Shown: piece after piece, positions 34,685-45,300 of the stretch
How the letters are laid out: the number at the start of each line of letters is the position of its first letter
How positions within the stretch are numbered: position 1 is the first letter of the stretch
Assembly (NCBI GenBank): GCA_010672965.1
Contig: JAAHFN010000046.1
Span: 1-52,268, forward strand
Length of the DNA: 52,268 nucleotides
DNA from: Oscillatoria sp. SIO1A7
Lineage (GTDB): Bacteria > Cyanobacteriota > Cyanobacteriia > Cyanobacteriales > Laspinemataceae
Direction: 5' to 3'
The notes under the pieces: model-generated
Databases searched by the model: none
Told to the model about the DNA's origin: nothing
The model's input: only the letters and a program-made list of their open reading frames with translations
Position numbers and translations under genes: made by a program

Positions 34685-36061
34685 TTAACCGCCAAGAATT
34701 TTTTTCAACATTCCCAGTTTTCCCGAGTAAGGGGGATAGCGCAAGTCTAGGTCAAAGAGAAAATATCGTTTTAATACACTCTTATAATTAGAGAAAGTGT
34801 CAAAGCTGGCCCGACCGTGGTAGCGACCGATGCCGCTGTTACCGACGCCACCAAAGGGTAATTCCGGGACGCTAAAATGAACCACCGTTTCGTTCAGACA
34901 GAGGCCCCCGGATGAGGTTTGCTCTAAGACTTGCTTTTGCTTGGCCCTGTCTTGGGAAAATAGGTAAAGGGCTAGGGGTTTGGGGCGGCTATTTATAATA
35001 GAGATCGCCTCCGATAATTCTGAATGTGAAAGCACCGGCAGAATTGGCCCAAATATTTCTTCCTGCATTACCCGGGCATCTAGGGAAACATTCTCCATAA
35101 CCGTCGGCGCAATATAGCGTTCTGCCGGATTGGTTTGTCCCCCGGCAACAATATCGCCATCCTGGAGCAAGGCCGAGATTCTAGAAAAATGCTTATCGCT
35201 AATAATCCTGGCATAGTCCGGGCTGGCGGCGGGGTCCTCCCCATAGAATTCTCTAATCGAGCGTTGGATAGCCGCTACTAGGTCTTTTTTTACTGCCCGA
35301 TGTACTAAGAGATAATCCGGTGCGATGCAGGTTTGGCCCGCATTGAGAAACTTGCCCCAAGCAATGCGTCTGGCCGCTACTTCTATATCTATGTCGGGCT
35401 CTACGATACAGGGGCTTTTGCCGCCGAGTTCCAGAGTAACGGGGGTCAGGGTTTTGGCCGCAGCTTCCATGACGATTTTGCCAATATGGGTGCTGCCGGT
35501 AAAAAAAATATAATCGAATTTTTCCGCGAGGAGTTTTTGGCTGGTTTCTATGCTACCCTCAATAGCGGCGATATAGGCTGGGTCGAAGCTGTTATGGATT
35601 AGTTCGGTAACTAGATGAGAAGTGTGAGGGGCCATTTCTGAGGGTTTGACGATCGCGCAGTTGCCAGCGGCGATCGCTCCTATCAATGGCCCCATTACCA
35701 GAGACAGGGGGTAATTCCAAGCACCGATTATTAAAACGACTCCCAGGGGTTCGGGATAAATTCGAGCCGAGGCCGGGAATTGGTCGATGGGGATTTTCGC
35801 TCTCTTTGGCTTGACCCAAGTCTTAATCTGTTTTAGAGCTATGTCGATTTCTCGGCTAACGATTACTTCAAAATATGCTTCAACCTCTGGCTTATGCAGG
35901 TCTGCTTGAAGGGCCTTAAAAATTTCCCCTTCATTTTCTTTAATTGTCCTTTTGAGGCGTTCGAGCTGGGCGATGCGAAAAGCAACATCTTTAGTCTTGC
36001 CCGTGGCAAAAAATTGGCGCTGTTGGCGGACTGCCTCCTCAACCGCGACTGGAGTTAACAT
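34685..36061 (-). CDS. Aldehyde dehydrogenase (class 3 / fatty aldehyde type)
   Basis: A 458-residue NAD(P)-dependent aldehyde dehydrogenase. Motifs are GAWNYPLSLVMGPLIGAIAAGNCAIVKPSE (cofactor binding), FFTGSTHIGKIV, LELGGKSPCIV (general-base Glu) and NAGQTCIAPDY (catalytic Cys). The C-terminal FGGVGNSGIGRYHGRASFDTFSNYKSVL is typical of class 3 and fatty-aldehyde dehydrogenases. Cyanobacterial enzymes of this type act on long-chain fatty aldehydes or apocarotenals, so a role in lipid or carotenoid breakdown is likely. No transmembrane tail is obvious beyond LKRYFLFDLDLRYPP. Length and start are normal. Confidence 0.93.
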   Translation of the reverse strand: MLTPVAVEEAVRQQRQFFATGKTKDVAFRIAQLERLKRTIKENEGEIFKALQADLHKPEVEAYFEVIVSREIDIALKQIKTWVKPKRAKIPIDQFPASARIYPEPLGVVLIIGAWNYPLSLVMGPLIGAIAAGNCAIVKPSEMAPHTSHLVTELIHNSFDPAYIAAIEGSIETSQKLLAEKFDYIFFTGSTHIGKIVMEAAAKTLTPVTLELGGKSPCIVEPDIDIEVAARRIAWGKFLNAGQTCIAPDYLLVHRAVKKDLVAAIQRSIREFYGEDPAASPDYARIISDKHFSRISALLQDGDIVAGGQTNPAERYIAPTVMENVSLDARVMQEEIFGPILPVLSHSELSEAISIINSRPKPLALYLFSQDRAKQKQVLEQTSSGGLCLNETVVHFSVPELPFGGVGNSGIGRYHGRASFDTFSNYKSVLKRYFLFDLDLRYPPYSGKLGMLKKILGG

Positions 36062-37097
36062 CCCTATTTATCCCCATACCATCTTCCATATTGTACGGGA
36101 TATGTACGGGACTTAGGCACAAACTCTTTATGTAGCGTACCGACATAGCACGTTGCGCTATAGATGGGCGCGCTCGAAATTGCAAATAATTACCCAGTTT
36201 CTTGACATTTATCTTATAAATTAGATTTGATTGGTTTGTCAGGTAGTTTTGAAAATTCAGAGATTCTTTAAAATCTCAACATTTTCCCCTAAAAGGCCAT
36301 TGCCCTTAATTTTTTTTACACAAACGATTTAGACGCAATTCTCTTAAGCCTCCCCTTTTTGAAGCTTGGAAAGGGGCTTGGAACTGTGGCAGCCAAAAAG
36401 CAAAATGGCTAGAGACCTTGGCCAGAGACCTTGGCCAGAGACCTTGGCCTTAGAGTTTTGCTAGAAATTATTTTTTTTGTAAATAACTCATCAAGTCTCT
36501 GTAAAGATTGCATGAATTACTCAATACTTTCTGGAACTTCCAGGAAAAAAATGATACTTTAATACTAGATTCGCGAAGTCCACCTAACCATTGCGTCTGA
36601 GTGAATTGAAAAATTCTCTACGGGGCAGTCCCCCGGTAATGCCATAGAGGGGGGTCTGACCCCTTTGACAAAAACAATTTAGACGTGCTAAAGTAGTCTG
36701 TAAAGAAAGGGTTCGATGTTGGACAGAACGCCTACCCAGAGGGAGTCGGTGTTGGGCATAGGGTAAAGGAGTTGCAACCTAAAGTTTGTTTTATAGTCCA
36801 GTAAAAAATAAATGTTTGTTTTGCAACAATGTGGGTTTAAAGCCCTATATGCACCCTAGCGAATATACCCAAGAATAATGCTGGAATTAGGCTAGAAGTC
36901 CGTAAAATTACCCGAAAATAAAAAAAAGCGATCGCATCTGTTAAGATTGGTGTAAGATAGGGTAAGATATATGAAGAAGCGGTAGCGAACGCTTAAGTTA
37001 AATAGGACAGCGTTCGATCCGGTTTTAATATAATACAAAAATAGAGTCGGTGTAGGGGATTATATTCATCAGAATCATCAGGAAGCAAGCATCAACT
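36062..37097. other. 1-kb gene-free interval
   Basis: No coding sequence is supported. A degenerate family 1-like end lies at 36111 (GGGACTTAGGCACAAACTC). A GCCAGAGACCTTG unit is repeated three times near 36408-36450. T-rich and A-rich runs are frequent. A TATAAT hexamer at 37029-37034 lies about 64 bp before the next start codon and could be its -10 element, though no good -35 is present. Such a long AT-rich leader may include regulatory RNA, but I see no definite fold. Confidence 0.45.
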
Positions 37098-37424
37098 ATG
37101 AAAGAACAACTTCAGAACGCATACGGCAAAGTAGATCTGGGTATTAGCCAAAAACAAGATAAGGTAAATCCAAATATGCCGAGTCAGAAAGCTGGGGGTT
37201 GGCGTAAGATGGTGACACCCCTGGCACTGGTTTCTGCTACAGTAATTGGCCTCAGCATACCGGCAGTCAATTCGATCGGGACAGTATCGCAAAGCCTCAG
37301 TCTCGACGATCTAAAACAGGAGGCAAAAGAGCAGGCGATCAAAGCTGTATTCGGAGATGGTTTTGAAGATAACGGCAGCAACACCTATGCATCATTGTAC
37401 CACGGTTGGCCGTGGCATTTTTAA
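37098..37424 (+). CDS. Small orphan protein with one hydrophobic segment
   Basis: A 108-residue protein of unknown family. A polar N-terminus (MKEQLQNAYGKVDLGISQKQ) leads to a single hydrophobic segment, MVTPLALVSATVIGLSIPAV (about residues 38-57), preceded by basic residues (GGWRK). That could be a membrane anchor or an internal secretion signal. Then follow a helical SLDDLKQEAKEQAIKAVFGDG and an aromatic tail YASLYHGWPWHF. No clear ribosome site within ten bases. Composition differs from the surrounding random frames, and it stands alone in a 2.5-kb stretch otherwise without genes. Exported peptide, small membrane protein or modified peptide precursor are all possible. Confidence 0.5.
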   Translation: MKEQLQNAYGKVDLGISQKQDKVNPNMPSQKAGGWRKMVTPLALVSATVIGLSIPAVNSIGTVSQSLSLDDLKQEAKEQAIKAVFGDGFEDNGSNTYASLYHGWPWHF

Positions 37425-38600
37425 TTATGAGACAACACCACCCCTAACCTAGGATGTGGCGGTAGGCTGTAGAACTTAGGGTGAAGAATGTAGGGAAAAA
37501 TCTAGCTCTTGTTGTACTCTCTTCTTAAGCCTAGGAAACCATACTGTTAGGGTCGTAGGGAGTTCAGGGAACGATCGTCGAAAAGTCACGATAGGGCGAG
37601 AAAAAGCCTCAGAATCAACAGCCTACCTCTAGGGTGTGGCGGTAGGCTGTAGCGGTAGGATGTAGGGTAAACTTCATGCATTCTACTGCCATATAACAAT
37701 AAACATTTTGGTGAGGACAATTTTAGGGCTGTAGGGGCGCAGGCAGCGCAGAAGCCCCTACAAACAATGGTCAAAAGTTTTTATTGGGCCTCTCCAATAG
37801 AACGAATAATATAGCACTACGCAAATGAGCTAAGACATTTATAAATGCTCGCTCCTGAGTAAGAGACTACCTTTGACTTATTACCTTGAGACTTTTGACT
37901 TGCGCGTAGCGCTATAGACCTATTGCATAATTAAGGTACGATACCCCCAACCCCCCCCCAACTCCCTGATGGATTGCCTGATGGATTGGGGGGCTTTCTC
38001 GTACAATTAAGGTACGATACCCCTAACCCCCCAGTCCATCGGGGGCTAGGGGTATTTATGCATAAATACCCCTTTACGCAGTTAAAGGATCTGTAGGAGC
38101 AGTGCCCCCGTGCCTGCTTTCACCTCGGGGTAGTGCCCAATTTTGGCTTTTCTGCGGTTTCCATAGATGTCTGGGGCGAAGCATTCAAAAAATTAAAATT
38201 ATGTTATTAGCAAAGATTGTTTCAGAATGCTGTCGCCCCTACACCATCAACCGATATTCGCTTTTCTCTCAAAACCCTATGTAAAAAACCTATAGCGTTT
38301 CTCGCTCTTGATGTGAGATGCCACCGGCGTTGCATCCCAATACAGAGATTGCCGTTCCGAGCGCGCGAGATAGTAGCGGGGATGCTGTCGCCCCTACGTT
38401 TCTAGGGTCCGATCGTTTATTACACTTATTTGAGAAACGCTATACCTCTGTGAGCCTTGCCTGCCCCGGTCTAGATTAATGCGTAAGTCCTGAAGAAGTC
38501 TAATCCTTGGCCTTCTTAATATTAAGGGGATAACATATAGGGCCTTAATCGAAAGGCATTTAATTATGAGAGATCTTGTTAAGGAAGATAGGATCGGTCA
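37425..38600. other. Gene-free interval with several repeat families
   Basis: It includes GGATGTGGCGGTAGGCTGTAG strings (37450-37670), a direct repeat of CAATTAAGGTACGATACCCC (37928 and 38004), and palindromic GATGGATTGG/CCAGTCCATC segments (37970-38050). It also has a GGGGCGAAGCATTC..GAATGCTGTCGCCCC copy (38173-38242), a full family 2 MITE (38291-38444) and one family 1 end (38480-38491). Confidence 0.6.
38291..38444. repeat. MITE family 2 copy
   Basis: TATAGCGTTTCTC and GAGAAACGCTATA ends. The interior has GATGCTGTCGCCCCTACGTT, in reverse orientation to the pair at 22457-22755. Confidence 0.85.
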
Positions 38601-38607
38601 GGAGCGA

Positions 38608-38687
38608 TCGCTCCGCCTGACGCCTATAGGAGCGATTACACAAACAAAGCCCTTAAGGGCTGTTGTTTCCAAAATTGAAATGCTCCC
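38608..38687. repeat. Truncated GGGAGCATTTCAAT-family repeat at the TPS gene start
   Basis: It carries CGCCTGACGCCTATAGGAGC, GATTACACAAACAAAGCCC, a TTAAGGGC arm, and the right end ATTGAAATGCTCCC (38674-38687). The left inverted end is missing. The ATG at 38680, proposed start of the following gene, lies inside the terminal repeat. Confidence 0.75.
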
Positions 38688-41319
38688 ATCGCTCCTGCCA
38701 ATCACAGGTAGTATTTTACTTTGCTTTCTAATGGCGACGGGAGCAAGAGGCCAAATTACGCCGGATGGCAGCCTGCCCGATAATTCCATAGTGACCCCAG
38801 TTACCCCAGCATTGGCAGGGTCTGGAGAAGTTACTATTACTGGCGGCACCATAAGAGATAGCTATTTATTTCACAGCTTCGAGGAATTTTCCATTCCCAC
38901 CGGAGGCGCAGCTTTCTTCGACAATCCCGTGGCGATTGAAAATATTGTTAGCCGGGTGACAGGGCAGTCGATTTCAGAAATTGATGGTTTAATCCGTGCC
39001 AACGGCGGGGCAAACCTATTTTTGCTCAATCCCAACGGCATTGTCATTGGAGCGAATGCAAGTTTAGATATTGGCGGTTCTTTTGTCGGCACTACTGCCA
39101 ATAGCATCGAGTTTGCTGATGGCAGCATTTTCGGCGCTTCGCCTGGTGAAGTCCCGGGAGCCCCACCCTTACTAACCATAAACGTTCCCCTTGGCTTGCA
39201 GTTTGGCGACTCCACTCCTCCAGGCCAGATAAGAGTGCGGGGGTCTGGAAACAATCTGATGACCAATCCGCAGACTTTTGAAACCATTAGAGATTCCAGA
39301 CCTTCCGGATTTGAGGTCAATCCCGGTAAAACCTTGGCTCTGCTGGGAGGCGAAGTTACCCTCGTTGGGGGCAATATAACGGCACCAGGAGGAAGAATCG
39401 AACTCTGGTCTGTAGCGAACGGCGAGCTATCGCTTGTTCCCGAACTGTCCCCGGCGGGCGGTTCCCGGTTGAAGGTAGAGAGCCAGTTCCAGAGCCAAGC
39501 ATCCCAGAGCCAAGCATTCCAGAGCCAAGCATCCCAAAGCATTGGGGCTATAGAACTGGGCAATATTAATCTGTTCCAAGGGGCTTCGGCGGATGCTAGC
39601 GGCAGGGGCAGTGGCGAGATCCGAGTCCGGGGCAGGCGGGTGGAACTGCGGGATGGTTCGGCAATTTTGACAGATACCCTAGGCACGGAGGCCGGGGGAA
39701 GCCTGACGGTCAGCGCCTCGGAATCCGTGGAAATCCAAGGCACCTCAGCGGACGGCATGTTTTCGACTAGGTTGCTCGCAGTGGTAGCACCAGAATCTAG
39801 CGGCCCTGGAGGCAATTTGACCGTAGAGGCAGGATCCTTGCGCATAGCTGATGGGGCTCAGATCGTTGCAGCTACGTTAGGCTTTGGGGATGCTGGAGAT
39901 GTAACCTTAAGAGCTAGCTCCGTGGAGATTGTTGGTTCTGCTGGCCGAGTTCCCAGCGCCTTATTAACTTCATCAGTAGCCATTGCTTCGGCAGGCAATA
40001 TAACTATAGAAAGCGATCGCTTACTTGTAAGAGATGGAGGCCAGGTAGTGGCGGCTGCCTTGAACTCTGGGAATGCTGGTTCCCTGACCGTAAGAGCGGG
40101 TTCGGTGGAAATCCTGGGCATATCTGCTGATGGGTTTCCCAGTACCTTATCAGCTTCAACGGCAGCCACGGGTGCGGGGGGCAATTTAACCGTAAATGCG
40201 GAATCCTTGCGGATAGCCGGTGGAGCCCAGGTATCCGCCGGTACCTTTGGCTCTGGCAATGCCGGCAACTTAACGATTACTGCTGAAGAAATAGAACTGG
40301 CGGGCACCTCCCCAAATGGTTTATTTTCTAGCGGCTTATTTGCTAGTGCGGTGGTAGGGTCTGGAAATGGGGGCGATACAAGGATATCCGCCAATCAACT
40401 AATCGTCCGGGACGGGGCGATTGTTAGTGCCAGCAATTTCCCCAGTCTGAATCCGAATATTCTCCCGGGAACTGGGGCGGCGGGCAATATTAATATAGAA
40501 GCGAATTCTATCGAGCTGGATAACGGAGGAACTCTCAGTGCCGATAGTGGAGGGGGCGACAGAGGTAATATTAACCTGCGATCTCCCGATATTCGCCTGC
40601 GTCGGGGCAGCCAGATCAGGACGAATGCCCAAGGGGAGGCCACTGGCGGCAATATTACGATCGATACGGATAATTTAGTAGCTGTCCCTATGGAAAATAG
40701 CGATATTACTGCTAATGCCCAGCAGAGCTTTGGCGGTCGAGTTATCGTCAATGCCCAAGGCATCTTCGGCACGGAGTTCCGGCCAGCGCTCACTCCCGAG
40801 AGCGATATCACTGCCAGCTCGGAGCTAGGGGCTGAGTTCAATGGTGTTGTCGAAATCAATACTCCCGATGCGGACCCCAGTTCTGGTTTGATTGAGTTGC
40901 AGGGAAAGGCAAATACAGAAAGATTGGTAATCCAAGACCTCTGTGCCCCGGAACGTTTAGCAGCCAATTCTTTTACTATTGTCGGACGCGGTGGCTTGCC
41001 CCCGAGTCCCGTCGATCTTTTAACGGATGAAACTGTGGCCCTGGAGTGGTCTCGACCGGAAGTAATGGATAGCAGGAGCTATAGTCCTGCTACAAGTATT
41101 GCTTCTGCTACTGGGAATGTTGCTATTGCGCAGAATCCCCTGCAGAGTTCGGGGAGCGGCGGTTTTTCCGAGTCTAATCCGCCGTTAACAATTCGCGAAG
41201 CCCAAGGATGGATAGTTGCGCCCGATGGGACTGTTATACTTACCGCAGAACCGAGCGTCGTTACTCCTGCTAATCCAATGTTAGCTTTGCCTGGGTGCGC
41301 GGATTTGTTGGATTTTTGA
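38680..41319 (+). CDS. Secreted TPS (filamentous haemagglutinin N-terminal) protein
   Basis: About 879 residues from ATG 38680. A signal peptide, LLPITGSILLCFLMATGARG, is followed directly by the two-partner-secretion domain: QITPDGSLPDNSIVTP, GTIRDSYLFHSFEEFSIPTGGAAFFDNP, ISEIDGLIRANGGANLFLLNPNGIVIG. The rest is a long series of beta-helix rungs with repeated GNLTV.AESLRIA.GAQVSA and SVEI..TS motifs. A Gln/Ser/Ala-rich repeat (QSQASQSQAFQS) lies at about 39480-39540. The product should cross the outer membrane through a TpsB/Omp85-type pore and be surface-bound or shed. No tpsB is in the window. The frame is open from ATG 38566, but that extension is mobile repeat, so I prefer 38680. A CHAT-domain gene follows 1 kb downstream, a pairing I know from other cyanobacteria. 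Confidence 0.9.
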   Translation: MLPSLLPITGSILLCFLMATGARGQITPDGSLPDNSIVTPVTPALAGSGEVTITGGTIRDSYLFHSFEEFSIPTGGAAFFDNPVAIENIVSRVTGQSISEIDGLIRANGGANLFLLNPNGIVIGANASLDIGGSFVGTTANSIEFADGSIFGASPGEVPGAPPLLTINVPLGLQFGDSTPPGQIRVRGSGNNLMTNPQTFETIRDSRPSGFEVNPGKTLALLGGEVTLVGGNITAPGGRIELWSVANGELSLVPELSPAGGSRLKVESQFQSQASQSQAFQSQASQSIGAIELGNINLFQGASADASGRGSGEIRVRGRRVELRDGSAILTDTLGTEAGGSLTVSASESVEIQGTSADGMFSTRLLAVVAPESSGPGGNLTVEAGSLRIADGAQIVAATLGFGDAGDVTLRASSVEIVGSAGRVPSALLTSSVAIASAGNITIESDRLLVRDGGQVVAAALNSGNAGSLTVRAGSVEILGISADGFPSTLSASTAATGAGGNLTVNAESLRIAGGAQVSAGTFGSGNAGNLTITAEEIELAGTSPNGLFSSGLFASAVVGSGNGGDTRISANQLIVRDGAIVSASNFPSLNPNILPGTGAAGNINIEANSIELDNGGTLSADSGGGDRGNINLRSPDIRLRRGSQIRTNAQGEATGGNITIDTDNLVAVPMENSDITANAQQSFGGRVIVNAQGIFGTEFRPALTPESDITASSELGAEFNGVVEINTPDADPSSGLIELQGKANTERLVIQDLCAPERLAANSFTIVGRGGLPPSPVDLLTDETVALEWSRPEVMDSRSYSPATSIASATGNVAIAQNPLQSSGSGGFSESNPPLTIREAQGWIVAPDGTVILTAEPSVVTPANPMLALPGCADLLDF

Positions 41320-42311
41320 GTTTTCAGTTCGAGCGCTTGAGAGTGTTGAGTTGGGGTCACGGGCATTAAGCCTACAAGCATCGGATGTAGGGTCTAAAGG
41401 CAATTATTGAGGGTCTAAAAGGAGCGGGATAGAGCATTGGGCCTACAAGTAGGGTGTGGGGTGTGGAGCGTCTTTCAAGGGTATGTTTTTTATAATCTTC
41501 CTAATCTTCCTAAATAAGCGCGATTGGCGGGCGGCATGGGTTTCTAGGGCGAAGCATTCCAATACATAAATTTTCTCTAAGAGAAAAGGATATCTCGGGA
41601 ATGCTGTCGCCCCTACGCGCCGGGTCGATACACAATATAGCGATTCTCGCTCTTGATGTGAGTTGTCTGGGGGATGCAATATCCCAATATGAGAATCCCC
41701 GTTTTACAGCCGAGATCCAGAGCGGGGATGCTGTCGCCCCTACGTTTCTAGGGTCCGATCGTTTATTACACTTATTTGAGAAACGCTATAAGGGACTTGC
41801 GCAGAAATAAAGTACCAGTCCAAGAGCGTTCTTTAAGTTCGGTATAATTTAAAAATCAGGGTCAATAGCATCTTTTCGATAATAGGTCTTACGCTTTCCT
41901 ACAGGATTTGATTATGGATATAGCGTAGGGTGTGCAGTGCGGCACCCTACCAATAGTTTCTCTGCGTAAGTCCTGAATCCAGAATCTTTACTGAAATCTC
42001 CGTACTGGTATGGGGGTGATTTCACTTTTGCCAAAATTGCTCGCCCCGGCGAGAGTTTCTGTAGTCGCGCCCGGGTGCGGCTGCCTGCAAAATTGAAATA
42101 CTCCTACTGGCTTGGCGACGGTTAAAATTGTGGGTTCGATCCGCGACAGCGCACCTATCCCCCCAAACCCCCCGATAAATTGGGGGGCTATTGAGGTAGT
42201 TTGCCACAATTTTAAGCTGGACGCGCCACTACTGGTATGCTTCGCCCCATTAGGTGTCGCCCGATCGCTGCAAGATGGGGCGGTAAAAATATCCTGTAAA
42301 AGCAGAAATTT
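41320..42311. other. Gene-free interval of repeats
   Basis: It contains GTAGGGTGTGGGGTGTGG, a CTTTCAAGGGTATGTTTTTTA motif (shared with 49428 and, inverted, 15556), and a GGGCGAAGCATTCC..ATGCTGTCGCCCC copy (41547-41616). A family 2 MITE (41636-41790) abuts a GGGACTTGCGCAGAAATAAA end (41795) related to 25093. A degenerate family 1 copy (41884-41974) follows, then an AATTGAAATACTCC fragment near 42090. No supported gene. Confidence 0.6.
41636..41790. repeat. MITE family 2 copy
   Basis: TATAGCGATTCTCGCTCTTG start and TTGAGAAACGCTATA end, 155 bp. The interior is nearly identical to 38291-38444, including GTCGCCCCTACGTTTCTAGG. Confidence 0.85.
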
Positions 42312-45300
42312 ATGAAAAATCAACCAGTTATTACTGCTATTGTTGTTTTGTCGGTAAGCAGTGGCATTTTGGGAGCGATCGCGCCCAAAGCCCTAGGTGG
42401 CGATGCTCCCCCCTTGGCGAGCGAAGCAGATTGGCAAAGCGGCTGTACCGACGGGCAAAATTCCCTGCCGTGCTACTCGAATAACTACCAAACAGATAAT
42501 CTCAAAAATTCCTTAGCTACCTCTACTACCGCTCCTAGCTCCAGTACCGCTGCATCTATAAATAAGGAGCAACAAGCGGAGCAACTCTATGCGATCGGAA
42601 GGTTGGCAGAAGCGGCGCAACTTTTGCAAGAGATAAGGGGAGAATACGCGAATCTAGGAGATGACTTAGGTCTAGCCAGAGTTTTGCGCAATCTGGCGTT
42701 AGTTTATTTGGAAACAGGACCCAGGTCAGAGGCTGCGGAGATAATTGCCCAGAGCCTTAGCCTGCTTTGTGGAGATATTGCTTGTGACATTTCTCAAAAA
42801 AACGGGCGCAAGTTTAAAAAACTAATCGCCGAAGTTTTAGAGGTACAAGGGAAGTTGCAGTTTTCTGCGGGTAATGCGGAAGCCGCTTTAGATACTTGGA
42901 AGCAAGCGGCTTTGTTTTACGAAAAAATAGAGGATATAACTGGGGTGACTCGCAGTGAGATTCACCAGACCCAAGCTTTGCGACGTTTGGGATTGTACCG
43001 GCAGGCGATCGATACTTTGAGGGCAATAGATGAGAGTTTGGCGGAGCAACCGGATAGCCTGCTGAAAGCGCAAGCTTTGCACAGGTTAGGGGATGCATTG
43101 CGCTTGGTGGGTCGCGAGCAAGAATCGAAGAAAATATTGGAGAAAAGTCTGGCGATTCTGATGCAGAAACGCTATGCCTATAGAGCAGCCTCCGCCAACG
43201 CGATCGCTGAAAAATTGCCCTATGCTTCCTCGATAGCTTCGGTGATGCTGAGTTTGGGCAATACGGCGCGAGAATCGGGGCAAGACCGAAAAAGCGCTTT
43301 GGATTTTTATGAGCAAGCTGCATTAGATTCTCCCTCTCTCGACCTTCGGCTTAAAGCACAACTAAATATACTGAGCTTGTTGGTAGAAGACCAAGATTTT
43401 TCTGAAATGCAGAAGTTAATTTCTGAAATCCAGTCGAACCTGACCCAGTTGCCTTTATCTCGTACTGCAGTCAATGCCAGGATTAACCTGGCGAGCAGAT
43501 TAATGGATGTTGCTATGGCGGATGGCCAATGCCCTGTAAGTGGGGTGTGGTCAAAATCCGTTAATAAAAATGGAATACCCAAGTCGGAGGATCTCCCCAA
43601 ACCCCCCTTAAAAACGCCATCGGCAAAGAAACCCACCCTTTTGCAAGGGGGGGTTTGGGGGAGATCCTCTGCAACTACTTTTGACCACACCCCTGTAAGT
43701 GCGAAGCATTTGAAGGATCGGTTGTCGGCTAAAGCCGATCTTTTTCTAGAAATGCTTCGCCCCGATAAGATTGAAAGTCAAAAGTCAAACCTTGAAGCTA
43801 AGAACTCTTTTTGCAATGTTGCTAATGCCGAATTATTAGCTACGGCGGTTAAGATGGCTCGGGCTTTGGAGGACAAGAGAGCAGAATCTTATTCCCTAGG
43901 AGTTTTGGGGCGGCTGTACGAGCAGAACCAACAATGGGATAATGCGCGATCGCTGACGGAGCAAGCGTTATTTTTGGCGCAAGGGATGAATGCGGGGGAT
44001 ATTGCCTATCAATGGCAATGGCAATTGGGGCGGATTATGAGGGTGCAAGGAAATAGAGAAGGCGCGATCGCTGCCTATAGTCAGTCAGTCGATACCCTTA
44101 AGTCTCTGCGCGGCGACTTAGTGGCGATTAGCTCGAAAGTCCAGTTTAATTTTAAAGAAACTGTCGAACCGGTATATCGAGAGCTAGTGGCGCTTCTGTT
44201 GGAACCGAGCAAAACTAAGCATGGAAAGGGGGCACCGTCGCAAGCAGAGATTATGAAAGCGAGGGAAACTATTGAAGCGCTTCAGCTAGCAGAGCTAGAT
44301 AACTTTTTTCGAGATGCCTGTTTGGAGGTTCAGGCAAATCAAATCGACGATATCGATCCGAAAGCAGCAGTTGTCTATACAATTATTTTGCCAAATAGAC
44401 TAGAGGCGATCGTGACCTTGCCCGGAAAGTCCCTACGCCACTACAGCATCCCGTTACCCCAAAAGGAAGTAGAAAGAACGATTCAGAAAATGCGGCTGGC
44501 TCTTACTAACATACGACTGCGAAGAGCGGTTCGCAACTTTTTGCCTCATTCACAAGAGGTTTATAATTGGTTAATCCGCCCCATCGAAACCGATTTAGCA
44601 GCTAGTGAGATTGACACTTTAGTTTTTGTCTTGGATGGTGCTTTTCGCAATATTCCCATCGCGGCTCTCCATGACGGAGAAAAATATTTAACCGAGAAAT
44701 ACAATCTCGCTCTAACCCCCGGCCTACAATTGCTCGACTCCCGAAACCTAGTAGCGGAGGAACTCCAAACTCTCAGTGCAGGACTGACTGAAGCCCGCCA
44801 AGGTTTTGCAGAGCTGCCCGGTGTTGGCCTGGAATTGCAGAGCATTGCCTCCTCGCTTCCGGCAGAGATACTGCTGAATCGGTATTTTACTAAATCAAAT
44901 TTTCAAGCAACTCTCAATAGTTTTGCTTTTCCATTGATTCACATTGCCACTCACGGTCAATTTAGCTCCCGAGCGGCGGATACTTTTATTCTGACCTGGG
45001 ACGATCGCATTAATGTGGTGGAACTCGATACTATTCTCCGTGCTGACGAGCGAAAGAAAAACCCAATCGAATTGCTCGTCCTCAGTGCTTGCCAAACGGC
45101 AGTGGGCGATCGTCGTGCGGCTTTGGGATTGGCCGGAGTTGCCGTGCGAGCGGGAGCGCGCAGTACCGTAGGTTCTTTATGGTATGTGAGCGATGAATCT
45201 ACAACTATGTTGATGTCTGAATTTTATCAACAACTAGCCCAACCCAACGCAAAGAAAGCCGAATCCCTGCGTCGCGCCCAAATAGCTATTTTGCAAGATC

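Noticed and set aside
38871-40967. Long minus-strand ORFs of 324, 178 and 190 codons
   Set aside because: They mirror the repetitive beta-helix gene on the plus strand and are rich in Pro, Ser and Ala, as expected of antisense to Gly- and Ala-rich rungs.
42000-42311. ORFs of 111 and 61 codons before the CHAT gene
   Set aside because: They run through repeat fragments (GGTATGGGGGTGATTTC, AATTGAAATACTCC) and lack initiation signals.
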